A stretch of 64,000 bases of DNA, from NCBI GenBank assembly GCA_036898135.1, contig CM072513.1, positions 34,916,295 through 34,980,294 on the forward strand, written 5' to 3'. The notes under the pieces were generated by a model. That model saw only the letters and a program-made list of their open reading frames with translations, made no database searches and was not told the origin of the DNA. Positions 23,444 through 37,900 of the stretch are shown here, one piece after another; position 1 is the first letter of the stretch; each line of letters starts with the position of its first letter. The translations under genes were made by a program, and so were the position numbers. The DNA comes from Oncomelania hupensis (Eukaryota > Mollusca > Gastropoda > Littorinimorpha > Pomatiopsidae).

Positions 23444-24608
23444 CATAGCATACTCCTATTTCACAAAGGTACAAATCAAGCAATGGTAATGAGTTTTCAG
23501 TTTATACAGATCATTCCGTGTTTGGTGATGTACTGAGGACAGCGTCTGGGAAGAAACTGTTTCTGAATCGAGAAGTTCTGGCTCTTAAAGCACGGAACCG
23601 ACGGCCAGAGGGCAGAAGCTCGAAGAGACTGTTGGCTGGGTGTGATGGATCGCAGACTGTCTTTTCCGTTTTCTGTTTCATTCGCGTTGTGAAAATGGAG
23701 GCGACAGATGGAAGGTCGCAGCCAGCTATTTTGGAGGCAGTCTTAACAATGTGCTCGAGCTGTTTCTTTTCTATCGCGGTTGTGCTGCCGTACCAGACAG
23801 TGATAGAGAAGCACAAAATGCTCTCTATCACCGCGCGATAGAACGGTGCCATAATTTTACTAGACATACCGAACTTTCGCAGCTGTCTCAGAAAGTGGAG
23901 ACGCTGTTGGTACTTTTTTTTTACAATAGACGTGGTGTTATTATTCCAACTCAGGTCGCTCGAGATGACGGAACCGAGAAATTTGAACGAGTCGACCTGC
24001 TCAACGGTTTCCCCATTCATGACAAGGGGCAATACCGGGACCTTTATTCAGCGAAAGTCGATCACGACCTCTTTTGTCTTCGAGACATTTAGTTCCAGGT
24101 CGTTGTCCGAGCACCAGCCAACCATTCTCCGAACCTCTTCCCGATACGAAGTCTCGTCCGTATCAGAGATCAGACCTTCGAGGGTAGGGTCATCGGAAAA
24201 TTTCAACATTTTCACAAACGGGGTTGCAGATACACAGTCATTTGTGAACAGATTGAAGAGTAGTGGAGAGAGAACGCATCCTTGTGGAGCGCCAGTGTTC
24301 AGTGTTACAGAGGCAGAGAATGAGTTGTTGAGTCTGACGACCTGAGGACGGTCTAGAAGAAAGTCAAGAATCCAGTGACAGATAGAGGGGTGAACATTGA
24401 GTTGGGAGAGTTTGTCAAAAAGCTTGTGAGGGATGATCGTGTTGAAAGCACTGGAGTAGTCAATAAACAAAACTCTGGCATAGGTACGTGGGGTCTCCAA
24501 ATGCTGCAGGATGAAGTGCAGGCCAAGAGCGACTGCATCATCAACTGACCTGTTCGCTTAGTAGGCAAACTGGAGTGGGTCAAGCAAGTGACCCGTGGAG
24601 GCCTTCAG

Positions 24609-25844
24609 GTAGCGAAGACTCCCAAATGGGACATCAAGACCTATCGTCCTTTCCTCAAGCCTGCAGCCCCTGCAAATCCCAACAACGACCCTATTCCTGA
24701 CAGCTTTGACTGGAGGGACCATGGAGCTGTTACCCCAGTGAAGAATCAGGTAGGCATTAAGATTTATGTAATTAAACCGTTTTCTATCATTAAGCCTATC
24801 TTGTCCATCATCTGAAGAGAGCAGGGGGTACTACTGATCAACAAAATATTTAAGAAAAGAAAAGCGCACATGGAAAAACAATAATGTTGCCATGTGTTAT
24901 TTTTAACACTGCCAATAGAATGTCAGCTATGTCCTAAGATCATGCACTCTTACTTTATGACGTCAGTGTACTTTGTCATCAGTCAGTAGATCCAAAAGAT
25001 TGTGATAGTAATATTGCTTGAGTTTCTTTTAGAAATTGAAGAAGAACAGGGATTTAGGATGATAATATTTTGTGGGTTTCTGTTTTAAAAAGTTAATTGC
25101 AATGGTAACGTTGTTTGAGTTCTGTCATGTATCAAAGAAAATGAATTGATGTGGTAACATGGTTTTTCCATTTTTTTGTTTGTCTGTGATGATAGTGTTG
25201 CATGTCTGAATCGGATGCAATACTTTGTTTTTATCCGAAGTTCTGTCATAGAAGCCATGGTGGGGGTACATAGCGTTTGGTGCCTACTGCTCTTGACTGC
25301 AGTTAACTGCCGATATGAAGCTCTTTGAAGAAGTGGAGCTTTAGAGCTTATTTTCTGTCATAAATCAATTAAATAGGAAGGGAATAATAAAGTAGCGTTG
25401 TTTTTTTCTTCTTCTGTGGACAGGGTGGTTGCGGATCCTGTTGGGCATTCTCTACCACCGGCAACATTGAGGGCCAGAATGCCATCAAGAATGGGAAGCT
25501 TATCTCCTTTTCTGAGCAAGGTGGATTTGTCATTTCAGCTGCTGTAATTTTGTTGTTTCATCTTTGGGTTTTATAACAAATAACATGTAATAAATGGAAG
25601 ATCTAGTTTTTTAATGTAATCTATTCCTGTTTTTCTTCCAAAAGGGACAACATGACAGTATACTGGATCATGACAGTAACATTACAGTATAATCGAACAT
25701 AACAGTATGATTTATAGTAGGAACAAGAGTGAATGGAAAATGAGTTAAAGTGGGTTATGCTTGGAGTGGGATTAGAGTTGAGTTAGAGAGTTTATAGTTA
25801 TCGTTAGAGTGGGGTTTGGAAACATCTTTTTTTCTGCTTCTGTC

Positions 25845-25927
<83 letters not shown>

Positions 25928-28900
25928 ATTAGTATTATTAGTATTATTTTTTCTGCTTTTGTCTTTATGATGATGATAATTATTATTATTATTATTATTA
26001 TTTATTTTTGTATTTATTTATTTTGCTGCTTATTTGTGTAAATACATAATGCTATCAGTGAATGAGTGCACTGAACTCAATAAAATTTCTTTTAGATCAG
26101 TGGAATGAGTGATAAATCACAAAGCTGTATTTTCATGTTCTTTCTGTTGGACTGTGATAAGATTGACGAGGGCTGCAATGGCGGCCTACCATCCCAAGCC
26201 TATGATGCTATTATGAAACTGGGTAATTGCATCATTATTGGTTGGATCAACATTTTAAAAAAAATTGAATTGTTTAATTGTTCATTTGTTAGATTGGTTT
26301 TCTTCTTTTAGATGGAGAGTGCTTTTTCGTTAATTTTATAGTAGCAGTAGTAGTTCTAAACTGTGTCTCTTTTACTCTGATTGTTTGTCAGGCCTGTACT
26401 TGTTTATTTGCTGTTGTTGATTGTTTTTTTTGTAATACATTTTCTTACTGATGCAGTTGACTAATTTGATATACATAACTTAACTCTTTTACCTCCAAAG
26501 CTGACTTTAGCCTTGTACTTGAACCGCCAATGATAAGTTTCGTCAATATATCATGGGGTCATGTGACATTGACAAAGCTTTGTAAGGAATGGCATTTGTT
26601 CATATTTCCTAATTTTATTTTATTTTGTACAGCCTATATCCAGCTGAGGTATGTTTATTTATTTATTGTGCATTTATTGTTGTTGTTTTCAGGAGGGCTG
26701 GAGACAGAGACTGATTACCCCTACAGAGGCAGAGATGAGAAGTGTGAGTTCAATCGTACTGAAGTGGCTGTCAAGATCAATGGAGGCCTCAACATCTCTA
26801 GCGATGAGAACGGTACTGCGATCTTTTTTTTGTGTGAACTTTGTGAAGATCAGGTTAAATTCCAGAGTCTGGGGATCTACTGATCAGTTTGATTATATCA
26901 GGTCTTAGAAAATAAATTGTTTATCTTTTTGACTCACATTAAGCGGGACATAGGACCACTTTGAGCTTGAATGGAAGTCAGTGATGCATCCAGGCATTGG
27001 ATTTTGGACAGAGACTGAAAGAAATCTCATTTGTCCAATTGTAATAACTACTTGATGTGCAATGGTCCGATGAAACTGCCACATGCAAGATACCCTATTT
27101 GGGTACCAGGACAAAGGCCTACGTAGGCCTAATCGAAAGTTCCTCAACTGCGCCAATTGGCTATCTTAGCATCTCAAATATAGGAGAGGTAACAATAATT
27201 CCTTTGACTTTTTTCCAGGCTAGGCAACATTTACAGCCAAAAATCATGTTTAAAAAGTTCATGTCCCCAAAAGAAAACAAATAATAATCCCATAAAAAGC
27301 AAGACACTTTACAGTTTTGATGTCAAACGATTCTATATCATCCAAATGTTACAGACATTGTGAAAGTTATTGCTAAATCTCCTGTTGGTAGACTCTTGTC
27401 TTATAGACTGCTTGTTTTGAAATTATGTTTTGAAATAGTTAACATGTTTTAAAAGTTGCATTTTCAATGTCTACTATCACCAAAATGTGTTATCCAAATG
27501 TTACAGACGTTGTGAAAGTTATTGCTAAATGAGTAAATCTCCTGTTGGTAGACTGTTATAGACTGTTTTGAAATTATGTTTTGAAATAGTTAAAGTGTTT
27601 TAATAGTTACATTTTCAATGTCTAATATCACCTAAATGTGTGAAGAGACGTTAAATTAAAGATTGATTGATTGATTGATTGATGTCAAACGAGAAAAAAA
27701 CACCACATGCAAAACGCAATAATCTTGAATATACTGAAGATGTAATTATCAACATCATATACATTATGTTTATCTATCTTCATCATTATTAATTACAATT
27801 CTGTATTTTCTTTATTTAATTGTTTTAAAATTATTTTTTAAAACTTTGTTCTATTTACCTGATTAATGTTTCCTGTATGTTTCCTTGTGATTCAGAGATG
27901 AAGGCTTGGCTGTACAAGAATGGACCTATTTCCATTGGCATCAACGCTTTTGCCATGCAGGTTAACAAGATAACTTACGGCTAAATGTAGATAGATTAGA
28001 TTAGAATTTAGATGATAGATTATTAGATTAGATAAGATAAGACAAGATAAGATTAGATAAGATAGACAAGCAAGAGCATGAATGAATGATTTTTTGAAAA
28101 TGAATTCACCAATGGCATCAACATGGACATCAAAGTCCAAGGCCAGTCCGTCAACACAGTGCATAGCTTCAGATAGGAGCCATTGTATCAGGCAATGGGT
28201 CCCCACAGGAAGTCCTCTCCAGGATCACACAAACAACTGCTGCCCTGACAAGCCCATTTTGAAAGACAGGACCATTAGTCTACATTCCAAGGTAAGGCTA
28301 CTGCGCTCCCTTGTCATCTCCATCTTCCTATACGCTTGCGAAACATGGATTCTCACAGCAGATCTACAACGAATAATACAAAGCATGGAGATGAGGTGTT
28401 ACATAAGACTTCTGGGCATTTCCTATACCCAGCACATCATTTTGAGCTGGGACAACTGTTATTATCTATGACTGTTATTGTGTTTAGGAGCACTGCATGC
28501 ATGAGATTCTTGGTGTGTACAAGAAATGTTTTGTGCATGGTTTCAGTTCTACACTGGTGGCATCTCCCATCCCTGGAAGATGTTCTGTAGTCCTGATGAT
28601 CTGGACCATGGCGTGCTCATTGTTGGCTATGCTGTCTCTGGTATGTGCAATGAAAATACTGATATTGTAGAAAAGCAGGTTGAAGCAGTAACGAACCTTT
28701 TTGTATAATAACTATATTGTTTTTCTGCAGCTGCAGTTTGAATCAGATGGTTGTTGAATTTACATTCTTTTTGTGGCAGACCCAGTTGATTGTGTATCTT
28801 CATGATTCAGTGTATCTTCATCCTAATCTTTTGTTTTTGCATTTTCTGGTAGTTTATTAGAAGGGAGGTAACTGAATTACGTGTAGATACTTGAATGGTT

Positions 28901-31900
28901 TTTGTTTTATTCTGTTTTGCATTTTCCGTTAGTTTATTAGAAGGCAGGCAACTAATTTATTAGAAGGGAGGTAACTCAATTCTTTATTTGATTTGGTAGA
29001 CATGTTTGTGAATGATGAGCCAAACATGTTTGTAGACTTCAAGAAAGCGTTTGACCGAGTATGACATGCAGCTCTGTGGGCAACCATGAGAGTGTACAAG
29101 ATCATGCCCTAAAATTATTGAAGTCATCAAAAGCCTGCATGACAAGGAAACCAGTGCAGTCCTCCACAACAGCGCCATCGGGAACTGGTTTAGAACAACA
29201 ATCAGTGTGCGTCAAGGATGCCTACTCTCTCCAACACTCTTCAACATCTACCTAGAGCGCATTATGTCAGATTCCCTTGCAGTTCATGAAGGCACAGTCA
29301 TCATAGGGGGTAGAGCAATCTCCAACCTCCATTTTGCGGATGACAAGGATGGATTGGCTGGAGAGGAACAAGAACTTGAAGAGCTGGTGCAGAGGTTTAA
29401 CACCACTTCCAGAGCCTTTGGAATGGAAATAAGTGCAGAGAAGACCAAAGTGATGACCCTCAACACAAATGGCATCAACATGGACATCAAAGTCCAAGGC
29501 CAATCCCTCAACACCGTGCTTCAAATATTTAGGAGCCATTGTATCAGACACTGGGTCCCAACATAAAGTCCTCTCCAGGATTGCACAAACAACTGCTGCT
29601 CTGACAAGGTTGAAACCCATTTGGAAAGACATGACCGTCAGTCTGCATTCCAAGGTAAGGCTGCTGCGCTCCCTTGTCATCTCCATCTTCCTCTACGCTT
29701 GCGAAACATGGACCCTCACAGCAGGTCTACAACGAAGTATACAAAGCATGGAGATGGGGAGCTACAGAAGACTTCTAAGGATTTCTTATACCCATCACAT
29801 CACCAACAACAAGTCCAACAGACCATCACACAAGCCATTGGACAACACGATGACATGCTCACAGTGGTGAAGTGTCACGTGGGGTTTATGGGCTCTGCAC
29901 AATGGAATTATGGACCCTCACGTTTATTCGGTGGGAACTGCTAGTAAGTCACCCTATGAATTACTTTAATAAATTTATTTGTTTAGCTCGTTCTGTGTTA
30001 AGGTTGGGATACAGAAATAGATAGAAAAATGGTAAAAGATTACTGTCACACTAGCTTTCACACGGCTATGAATCATATGTAGTCCAGCCACTTGATAACA
30101 GTTAAAATCACACATTTATTTTGTCTACTCTATACAAGATTCTCTAAGTACTAATCTAACTTAAAAAGTCTCTTTCAATGCTAATAGTTCGATCGCTGAT
30201 AGTCTAGGCAGCTGTTATATCTTCCTCGGGCACTTTCTATTATATCTCATGTAGATTTGGACTACTGTGGTCCGTTTTACAGTTTCTGAAGAGTTGGACT
30301 ACTGTGGTCCTGTTATGATCAGTTTAAGTGCACCTTCGCCTTATGCACTTAACTCATGTGTGGGGTGTTCGAAGTCCTTCTGTGAGGTAGCTTCTGGTCC
30401 ACCTGTGTCGTTGTGTAGTTGGGTTCCCTTGCCACGCTGTGGGGTCTGACAGGGAGTTTTTCAAGGTATCTCTTTCCGACTTGTGCGGTAGAGTCTCCTC
30501 AACCAACTGGTCGTTTCTGTGGAGTGGGGTGCACAGGATAGCTCGGGATAGCTCGGGATAGCTCGCCTGCTCGTCTGTAATATAAGAGACGAAATTCTGC
30601 ACAACCCTGAATAATCGGTTTGTGCAGAGCGTCTCACTGAAAGCCAAGTAGCCCTCAGTGATAGCTCCACATCTCTATACATAAGCGACGAACATTCTGC
30701 TACTTCCGGGGTCCACTGGAATCTCACTCTAAATTCCTATACATACATAAATATAAATCGTGTCTAACTATACACATACAGAATTAATAATAATATAAAC
30801 ATTCAGTGGTACAGCCACTGGTCTGCAAACATACATATAAGTTAAACAACAGTGGTTCCGTACGGGATACAACATGGCGGCGCAACCGGTCGTGTTTCGC
30901 CTCGTGCTCGGCTCGTCCACGCGGCACGGCAAATTCGGATTAACAATTCACATTTATGCATAGCAAAGTCTTCAAACATAATTTCAACAATAATACAAAT
31001 ATATCACGATGAAACAGAAGGGTGTTCATTTACCTGTTTGACAAGTTCAGGCCCGTGATGACTTGAGAGAATTCTAAGATTTCAAAGTCCTGCTTCCTGG
31101 TCTATGAGTGTAGAGAGATTTCTCTAGCTGTGGAGATGTTGACTCTACCTCGTCTCACACACGACTGATTCAAACTGTCTTAGGTTTTGACACATTCAAA
31201 ACTGCTCTACCCACTGAGCCTGCTCTGATTGGTTAAAACGGTCCGATTCAAAGCTCAAGTGCTGACTCACTGCGATGTGGGTCGGGCTCGCGGTGTGTGG
31301 TCTGCTGTGTAATTTAATTGCTGCTGTGTAATAGTCTAACTTCTCTACTGTTACAATTACTACACATGGCTAAATAGTCAATAGGCAGAGTTAACACTAG
31401 CCAGTTCGTGACAGGCTCCCTCAACTGAAAAAAGGCGATGACTACTGGATTCGACCTTTTTCTACTACAGAGCCTAGTTTAACACTGCACTATCCTAGGG
31501 TCCTATTTACACACTAGTTAAGTTGCTCTACCTGAGCTGCAATGCTGTGCCAGGTAGCTATGGACACTAGTGACAGGGTTTTTATTGGGCGGGGACGAAT
31601 TCTGGTGCTGTGGCCCTTAGTTGTGTTGGGTGGGCGACAGCTGCTGTGTCCTCCACGAGATGGCGACTGAGGTAGTCGGCTCCGTGGTTCTCTTTGCCGG
31701 GGTTGTACTCGATTTGGAATGAGTACGCCTGAAGGGTGAGTGCCCATCTCATCAGGCGAGAGTTCAAAGATTTGGAGGCTGCCAGGAACGATAGTGGTTG
31801 GTGGTCCACCTGAACTGTGAAGTGGGTCCCATACAGGTAGAGTTGGAATTTCTGTATGGCCCAGACTAGTCCAAGACATTCCTTCTCCGACGTGGCGTAG

Positions 31901-34900
31901 TGGGTCTCGGCGGGTCTCAATTTTCTGCTGGCGTAGGCGACGGGGAATAGCGTCTCTGCATTCTTGGGGTCGCGCTGTAGCAGTACTGCTCCGAGGCCTA
32001 AGTCGCTTGCGTCGGTGCGAAGAACGAATGGCTGAGTCAAATCGGGTAGGTGGAGTACTGGCGCCGATGTCATTCTGTCCTTGAGTGTTTGGAATGCTGT
32101 CTCGCATTCGGCTGTCCATACAACTTTGTCCGGGGCGATTTTCCGGGTTCCATTTGTCAGAGGTACGGCGATGCTGTTGTAGTTGGGGATGAACTTCTGG
32201 TAGAAGCCGCAGAGTCCTAGAAACGACTGTACTTCCTTTTTGGTCTTGGGCCTAGGAGCGTCGAGTAGGCGTTTCACTGTCTTCTCTACCGGTCGCAGGC
32301 TTCCTTGACTGATGGTGTGTCCCAGAAATTCTAGTTCTGTGAATCCAATCTGACATTTGGTGGGTCTTGCCGTCAATCCCGTGTCTCTGAGGCGGGCGAG
32401 TAGTTGCTGTAGGAGCGTGACATGTTCCTCCCACGTAGGTGTTGCGATGAGGATGTCGTCCATAAACGAATGTAGGTGCTCGCTGCTCAGGGGTGCCAGG
32501 AGTTTTCGCATCATGGCGCTGAAGATGCTGGGTGCGTTGTGGAGTCCGAATGGAAGCACGTTGAATTCGAAGTGTCCTTCCATAGTGCTGAAAGCTAGGT
32601 ACTTTCGGACTTGTGGTTGTACTGGTATCTGGTAGTATCCTTTGCTGAGGTCGATGCGTGAGAAGTAATTCGCTCGCTGTAGCTTGGCAAATAGGTCTGT
32701 CTGGTCCGGGAGTGGCTCTGGCTGGAACTGCGTTACCGCATTCAGGAGTCTGAAGTCGATGCACAGTCGATGCTCTCCGTTGGGTTTTCGCAACAATACC
32801 GTGCCTGCGCTGTAGGGTGAAGTAGACTCTGAGATGATTCCGGCTGCCAGTAAGGTGTCTATCTCTTCCTTGATGGCTCGCTGCTGCGACAGTGGCATCG
32901 GGTAGAGCTTCTGGCGGACGGGTGTTGGGTCGGTCACCGTTAAGGTTACTTCGACGAGGTCTGTCCTCCCTGGTCGGTCTGTGAGCACAGTCTGATGTTG
33001 GCGAATGACCTGTCGTACTTGCTGTTGCTGTTTAGCGGCTAGGTCTTCGTTGAGTATCACGTCTTTGTAGGTTTCTTTGGAGTGCAGGGGATACTCTACT
33101 GCATTGGTCTCCATGCTTTCTCCTTCTTCCGCGATGGCGATGGCTAGCAAGTTGTGAGTGCTGGGGGTCGCTGGTCTGTCCGTGTATTTCTTGAGGAGAT
33201 TGATGTGGTGGTATCGGGCTCTCCCGTTCACCTCTCCTTGGTAGACTGTCTTGGATTTCTTGGCAGTCACCCGGTACGGTCCTCTCCAAGCGATGTCCAG
33301 CTTGTTGGTTCCACTTGGAAGTAAGAGTAGCACTTGATCGCCGACTTGCAGTTCTCTGTCCTTCGCGTGGCGGTTGTAGTACTTCGCCTGACGGGCTCTT
33401 GCCTTCTTCAGTGCTTCACCAGCTTTCTTCCACGTTGCTTTGAGGGTTTCCTGCAGGTCTGCGACGTACTGGTGGCACCTCTTGGTGTGTCGTCTATCTT
33501 GGCTTCCGTCCAACTTCTGCGTAGGGCTTCTAGCGGTCCTGCTAGAGGTCTGCCGAATAGCAATGTTGACGGGGTGTAGCCTGTGGCTGCATGGGGCGTT
33601 TCTCGGTATGCGAACAGTGCCGCATTCAACGTAGGTGTCCCACGCTTCTGGATTGTCGTCGGCGACTTTCCTGAGTATGGTGAGAAGGGTTCCATTCAGT
33701 CTTTCTACTTGTCCGTTGCTGGCGGGGTGGTATGGTGGTGTGCGAATGTGATGAACTTGTATCAACTCGAACACGTCTTGCATCAGGCGGCCGGTGAACT
33801 GAGATCCGTTGTCCGTTCTAATGCTGTCCGGGAATCCGACTCTGGTAAAGATGGCGATGAGTGCATCTGCAATCTTCTTGGTGTCAATCGCTGGCAACGG
33901 GACTGCTTCGCACCACATCGTACATGCGTCGACGAGTGTGAGTAGAAATCTGTTCCTCTTCTTGGTCATGGGCAGTGGTCCTACTATGTCTACTGAGACT
34001 TGCTGGAATGGCACGCCGACTACAACTGATGGTCCTAAGGTAACTGGTACGGTGTGATGTCGCGGGGAATATCGTTGACATTGGTGGCAAGATTTCACGT
34101 AGCGCTTGACATCCTCCGTGATTCCTGGCCAATAGTAGTGTGCGCTGATTCTCTGCACTGTGGCTCCAATTCCCATGTGTCCGCTGAGTGGCATGCTGTG
34201 GCCTAATTCTAGTACTTGGGCTCGAAGGGTGGCTGGTAGTACTAGTTGGGTGTGATCTCCATCTCCTTGTCGATGTAGAACTCCCTCTTCCATGTAGAAG
34301 TCTCCCTTGTGCGGGGGTGTGTGCGCCTTGGGTAGCTTCTGGAAGCACTTCGCTATCGAGGTGTCTTCTTTCTGTGCTGTTTTGATCTCTTCGAGTCCTG
34401 GGTTCGGAGCGAACTCGGGCTGGGGTGGTTGGGTTTTAGCTTGGGCCCTGGTTTTCACTGCAGCTATCTCTACAGTTTTAGGGGGCGTGCCTAAGAACAC
34501 ATACCTACAACCTAGCACTAGATCATACAGGGGTTTCTGTAAAACAGCTGCTTGGATTCGTCCTGTGACGTACCTACTCTCTACTTCGATCCAAGCTATT
34601 GGGCAAGTAGTCGTCGGTTTCGTCAAGTCTGCTCCTTGTAAGTCGACTGTCTTGTCTGTCAAGTCCGCGCGCGATACAAGAGATTCGCTAACTATCGCGT
34701 CGTATGATAGACCTGTGTCATACAGACAGTTCGCTTCTTTTCCGTTGACCTTGACCGTGTCTGTCACCGATGGGTGATCTCCGATTGTGTGTGGCTTGTT
34801 ACCGCTGCTTTGAGTTAGAACTCTGTGCGCTGGCCGGCTTTCGCGCTCTTCCCTACGTTGTGCGGCCAACTTGAAACATTCTGCGGTGGAGTGATTGTTT

Positions 34901-37900
34901 CTGTTGCAGAACGAACAATACCGTCTCTGTTCTGCGGGACCTCTTTTCCCGAATTCCGTGTTGGGTCCCTTATTTTGCCCAGGTCTGGGGTTATTCGGCT
35001 TATTCGGGGTGCGCTCTTCCCGGTTAGGGCTTCGTTTCTGTGCCTCTTTCCCGTTAGGCTTTAGGTCTCGCCTGAAGCTCTTGGCTTCTCCGTGTGCGGC
35101 CACGTACCTATCTGCGACCTTGACCAGATCTTCCAGTCTTTCCGCGCCCTGCTCTACTGAGAATGTCCTCAGCTCGGGGGTCATGGTTTCCCGTAGCTGT
35201 TCCCATACTAACAGTTCTGTCAGTCCATCATACGTTTTAGCCGTGGCTGACTGGCTAATCCACTTATCCAGAGTGGTGGACAACCGATCCGCGAACTGCG
35301 CATAGCTCTCTCCTTTCACTCTCCGGTTGGTGCGGAACTTTTGCCGGTAGCATTCTCCTGTTAGTTCGAATCCCGTTAGGAGTGCCTCTTTTACTTTGTG
35401 ATAGTCAGTCACTCTGTCAGTCGGTAGCTTACTGTAGATGTCATAAGCCTTTCCTCTAAGCCCTTGACTAAGCTTAAAAGACCAATGAGTGGGATCTAGT
35501 TTGTACTCTGTTGCTAGACGCTCAAACCTAGTCAGATAGAGATCTAGACCTTCCTCTCTCTCATTGAATGTTCCCAGTGGGAATGACATTCCTTGTACAG
35601 GGTTGGGGGCTACCTCTAGCTGATCTGAGTGGGGAGGGGTTGAGGAAGAACTTGACGCTCCTGATTCCAATCTTTTCAATTCTAACTCATGCTGTCTGTC
35701 TTTTTCCTTTTCTGCCCTCTCATACTCCCATTTCCTAACTTCTGCTTCTCTCTCTGCTGCTAATGCTGCCTTCTTCTGTTTTCCTTCTAATTCTAATTTC
35801 TTCTGTTCTCTTGCTGCTTCTAACTCTGCTTTCTTTTGCTCTGCTTCTAATTCTAATTTCTTTTGCTCTCTTGCTGCTTCTAACTCTGCTTTCTTTTGCT
35901 CTGCTTCTAATGCTAGTTTCTTTTGTTCAGCTTCTAATTTCTTTGCCTCTCTCTCTGCTGCTCTCTCTGCCTTAGCCTCCTGTTTCTCTACCTCGGCATT
36001 GATGTACGCAATTAGGTCTCCCCCTGCTAAGTGTAAAGCTTCTCCCAATTCCTTGAAACGCAATCTCAAGGCCACTGGGTCCGACATTGCCAAACGTGTC
36101 TATGAACACCCTCTGAATCAAGTGGAATACCAAAACACTAGCAATATTGCAAGTCAATAAAAACAATGCAAAGACCATACAATTCGGAATCAATAATAGA
36201 ATAAAACAAGAGTCAAATGGCATACAACAGTTATTTAAGCAAAACCTGCAAAAGAACAATGCAACATACAGGCACAAAAATATTTGAAGCAAAAAAGTTT
36301 TTAACTAAAGAATAGTGCACCCAACTGATCAGTCCTTGTTACCACTATTCTAAGTTATTCTACTACTCCTACTGTTATCTAATTTTATTGTACTTAGGTC
36401 CGGTTATACCCAATTCCTATTATACACAGATCCTGGCTAGGCTCGCCAATTAAAGTGTCACGTGGGGTTTATGGGCTCTGCACAATGGAATTATGGACCC
36501 TCACGTTTATTCGGTGGGAACTGCTAGTAAGTCACCCTATGAATTACTTTAATAAATTTATTTGTTTAGCTCGTTCTGTGTTAAGGTTGGGATACAGAAA
36601 TAGATAGAAAAATGGTAAAAGATTACTGTCACACTAGCTTTCACACGGCTATGAATCATATGTAGTCCAGCCACTTGATAACAGTTAAAATCACACATTT
36701 ATTTCGTCTACTCTATACAAGATTCTCTAAGTACTAATCTAACTTAAAAAGTCTCTTTCAATGCTAATAGTTCGATCGCTGATAGTCTAGGCAGCTGTTA
36801 TATCTTCCTCGGGCACTTTCTATTATATCTCATGTAGATTTGGACTACTGTGGTCCGTTTTACAGTTTCTGAAGAGTTGGACTACTGTGGTCCTGTTATG
36901 ATCAGTTTAAGTGCACCTTCGCCTTATGCACTTAACTCATGTGTGGGGTGTTCGAAGTCCTTCTGTGAGGTAGCTTCTGGTCCACCTGTGTCGTTGTGTA
37001 GTTGGGTTCCCTTGCCACGCTGTGGGGTCTGACAGGGAGTTTTTCAAGGTATCTCTTTCCGACTTGTGCGGTAGAGTCTCCTCAACCAACTGGTCGTTTC
37101 TGTGGAGTGGGGTGCACAGGATAGCTCGGGATAGCTCGGGATAGCTCGCCTGCTCGTCTGTAATATAAGAGACGAAATTCTGCACAACCCTGAATAATCG
37201 GTTTGTGCAGAGCGTCTCACTGAAAGCCAAGTAGCCCTCAGTGATAGCTCCACATCTCTATACATAAGCGACGAACATTCTGCTACTTCCGGGGTCCACT
37301 GGAATCTCACTCTAAATTCCTATACATACATAAATATAAATCGTGTCTAACTATACACATACAGAATTAATAATAATATAAACATTCAGTGGTACAGCCA
37401 CTGGTCTGCAAACATACATATAAGTTAAACAACAGTGGTTCCGTACGGGATACAACATGGCGGCGCAACCGGTCGTGCCTCGTGCTCGGCTCGTCCACGC
37501 GGCACGGCAAATTCGGATTAACAATTCACATTTATGCATAGCAAAGTCTTCAAACATAATTTCAACAATAATACAAATATATCACGATGAAACAGAAGGG
37601 TGTTCATTTACCTGTTTGACAAGTTCAGGCCCGTGATGACTTGAGAGAATTCTAAGATTTCAAAGTCCTGCTTCCTGGTCTATGAGTGTAGAGATTTCTC
37701 TAGCTGTGGAGATGTTGACTCTACCTCGTCTCACACACGACTGATTCAAACTGTCTTAGGTTTTGACACATTCAAAACTGCTCTACCCACTGAGCCTGCT
37801 CTGATTGGTTAAAACGGTCCGATTCAAAGCTCAAGTGCTGACTCACTGCGATGTGGGTCGGGCTCGCGGTGTGTGGTCTGCTGTGTAATTTAATTGCTGC

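Larger units (their letters stand above)
22984..24608 (-). pseudogene. L2/CR1-group LINE fragment (reverse transcriptase)
   Basis: Minus-strand blocks typical of CR1/L2-type reverse transcriptases: [29 protein letters not shown], the FSDD catalytic box, SFKFLGSVISSDLSW, YQQRLHFLRQL and a C-terminal LFELLPSGRRFR. A frameshift at about 24040 and an in-frame stop near 24558 disrupt it, and the endonuclease half is missing. A (CA)n run lies in its 3' part. Its upstream end abuts the first recognisable cathepsin exon. Confidence 0.85.

Noticed and set aside
30267..30727. Paired small frames repeated at 36850-37310
   Set aside because: They repeat only because both lie in the two near-identical LTRs. 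They are not conserved in the old LTR relic.
33334..35305. Several plus-strand frames of 60-156 codons across the Gypsy polyprotein
   Set aside because: They are antisense shadows of the long minus-strand gag-pol frame.
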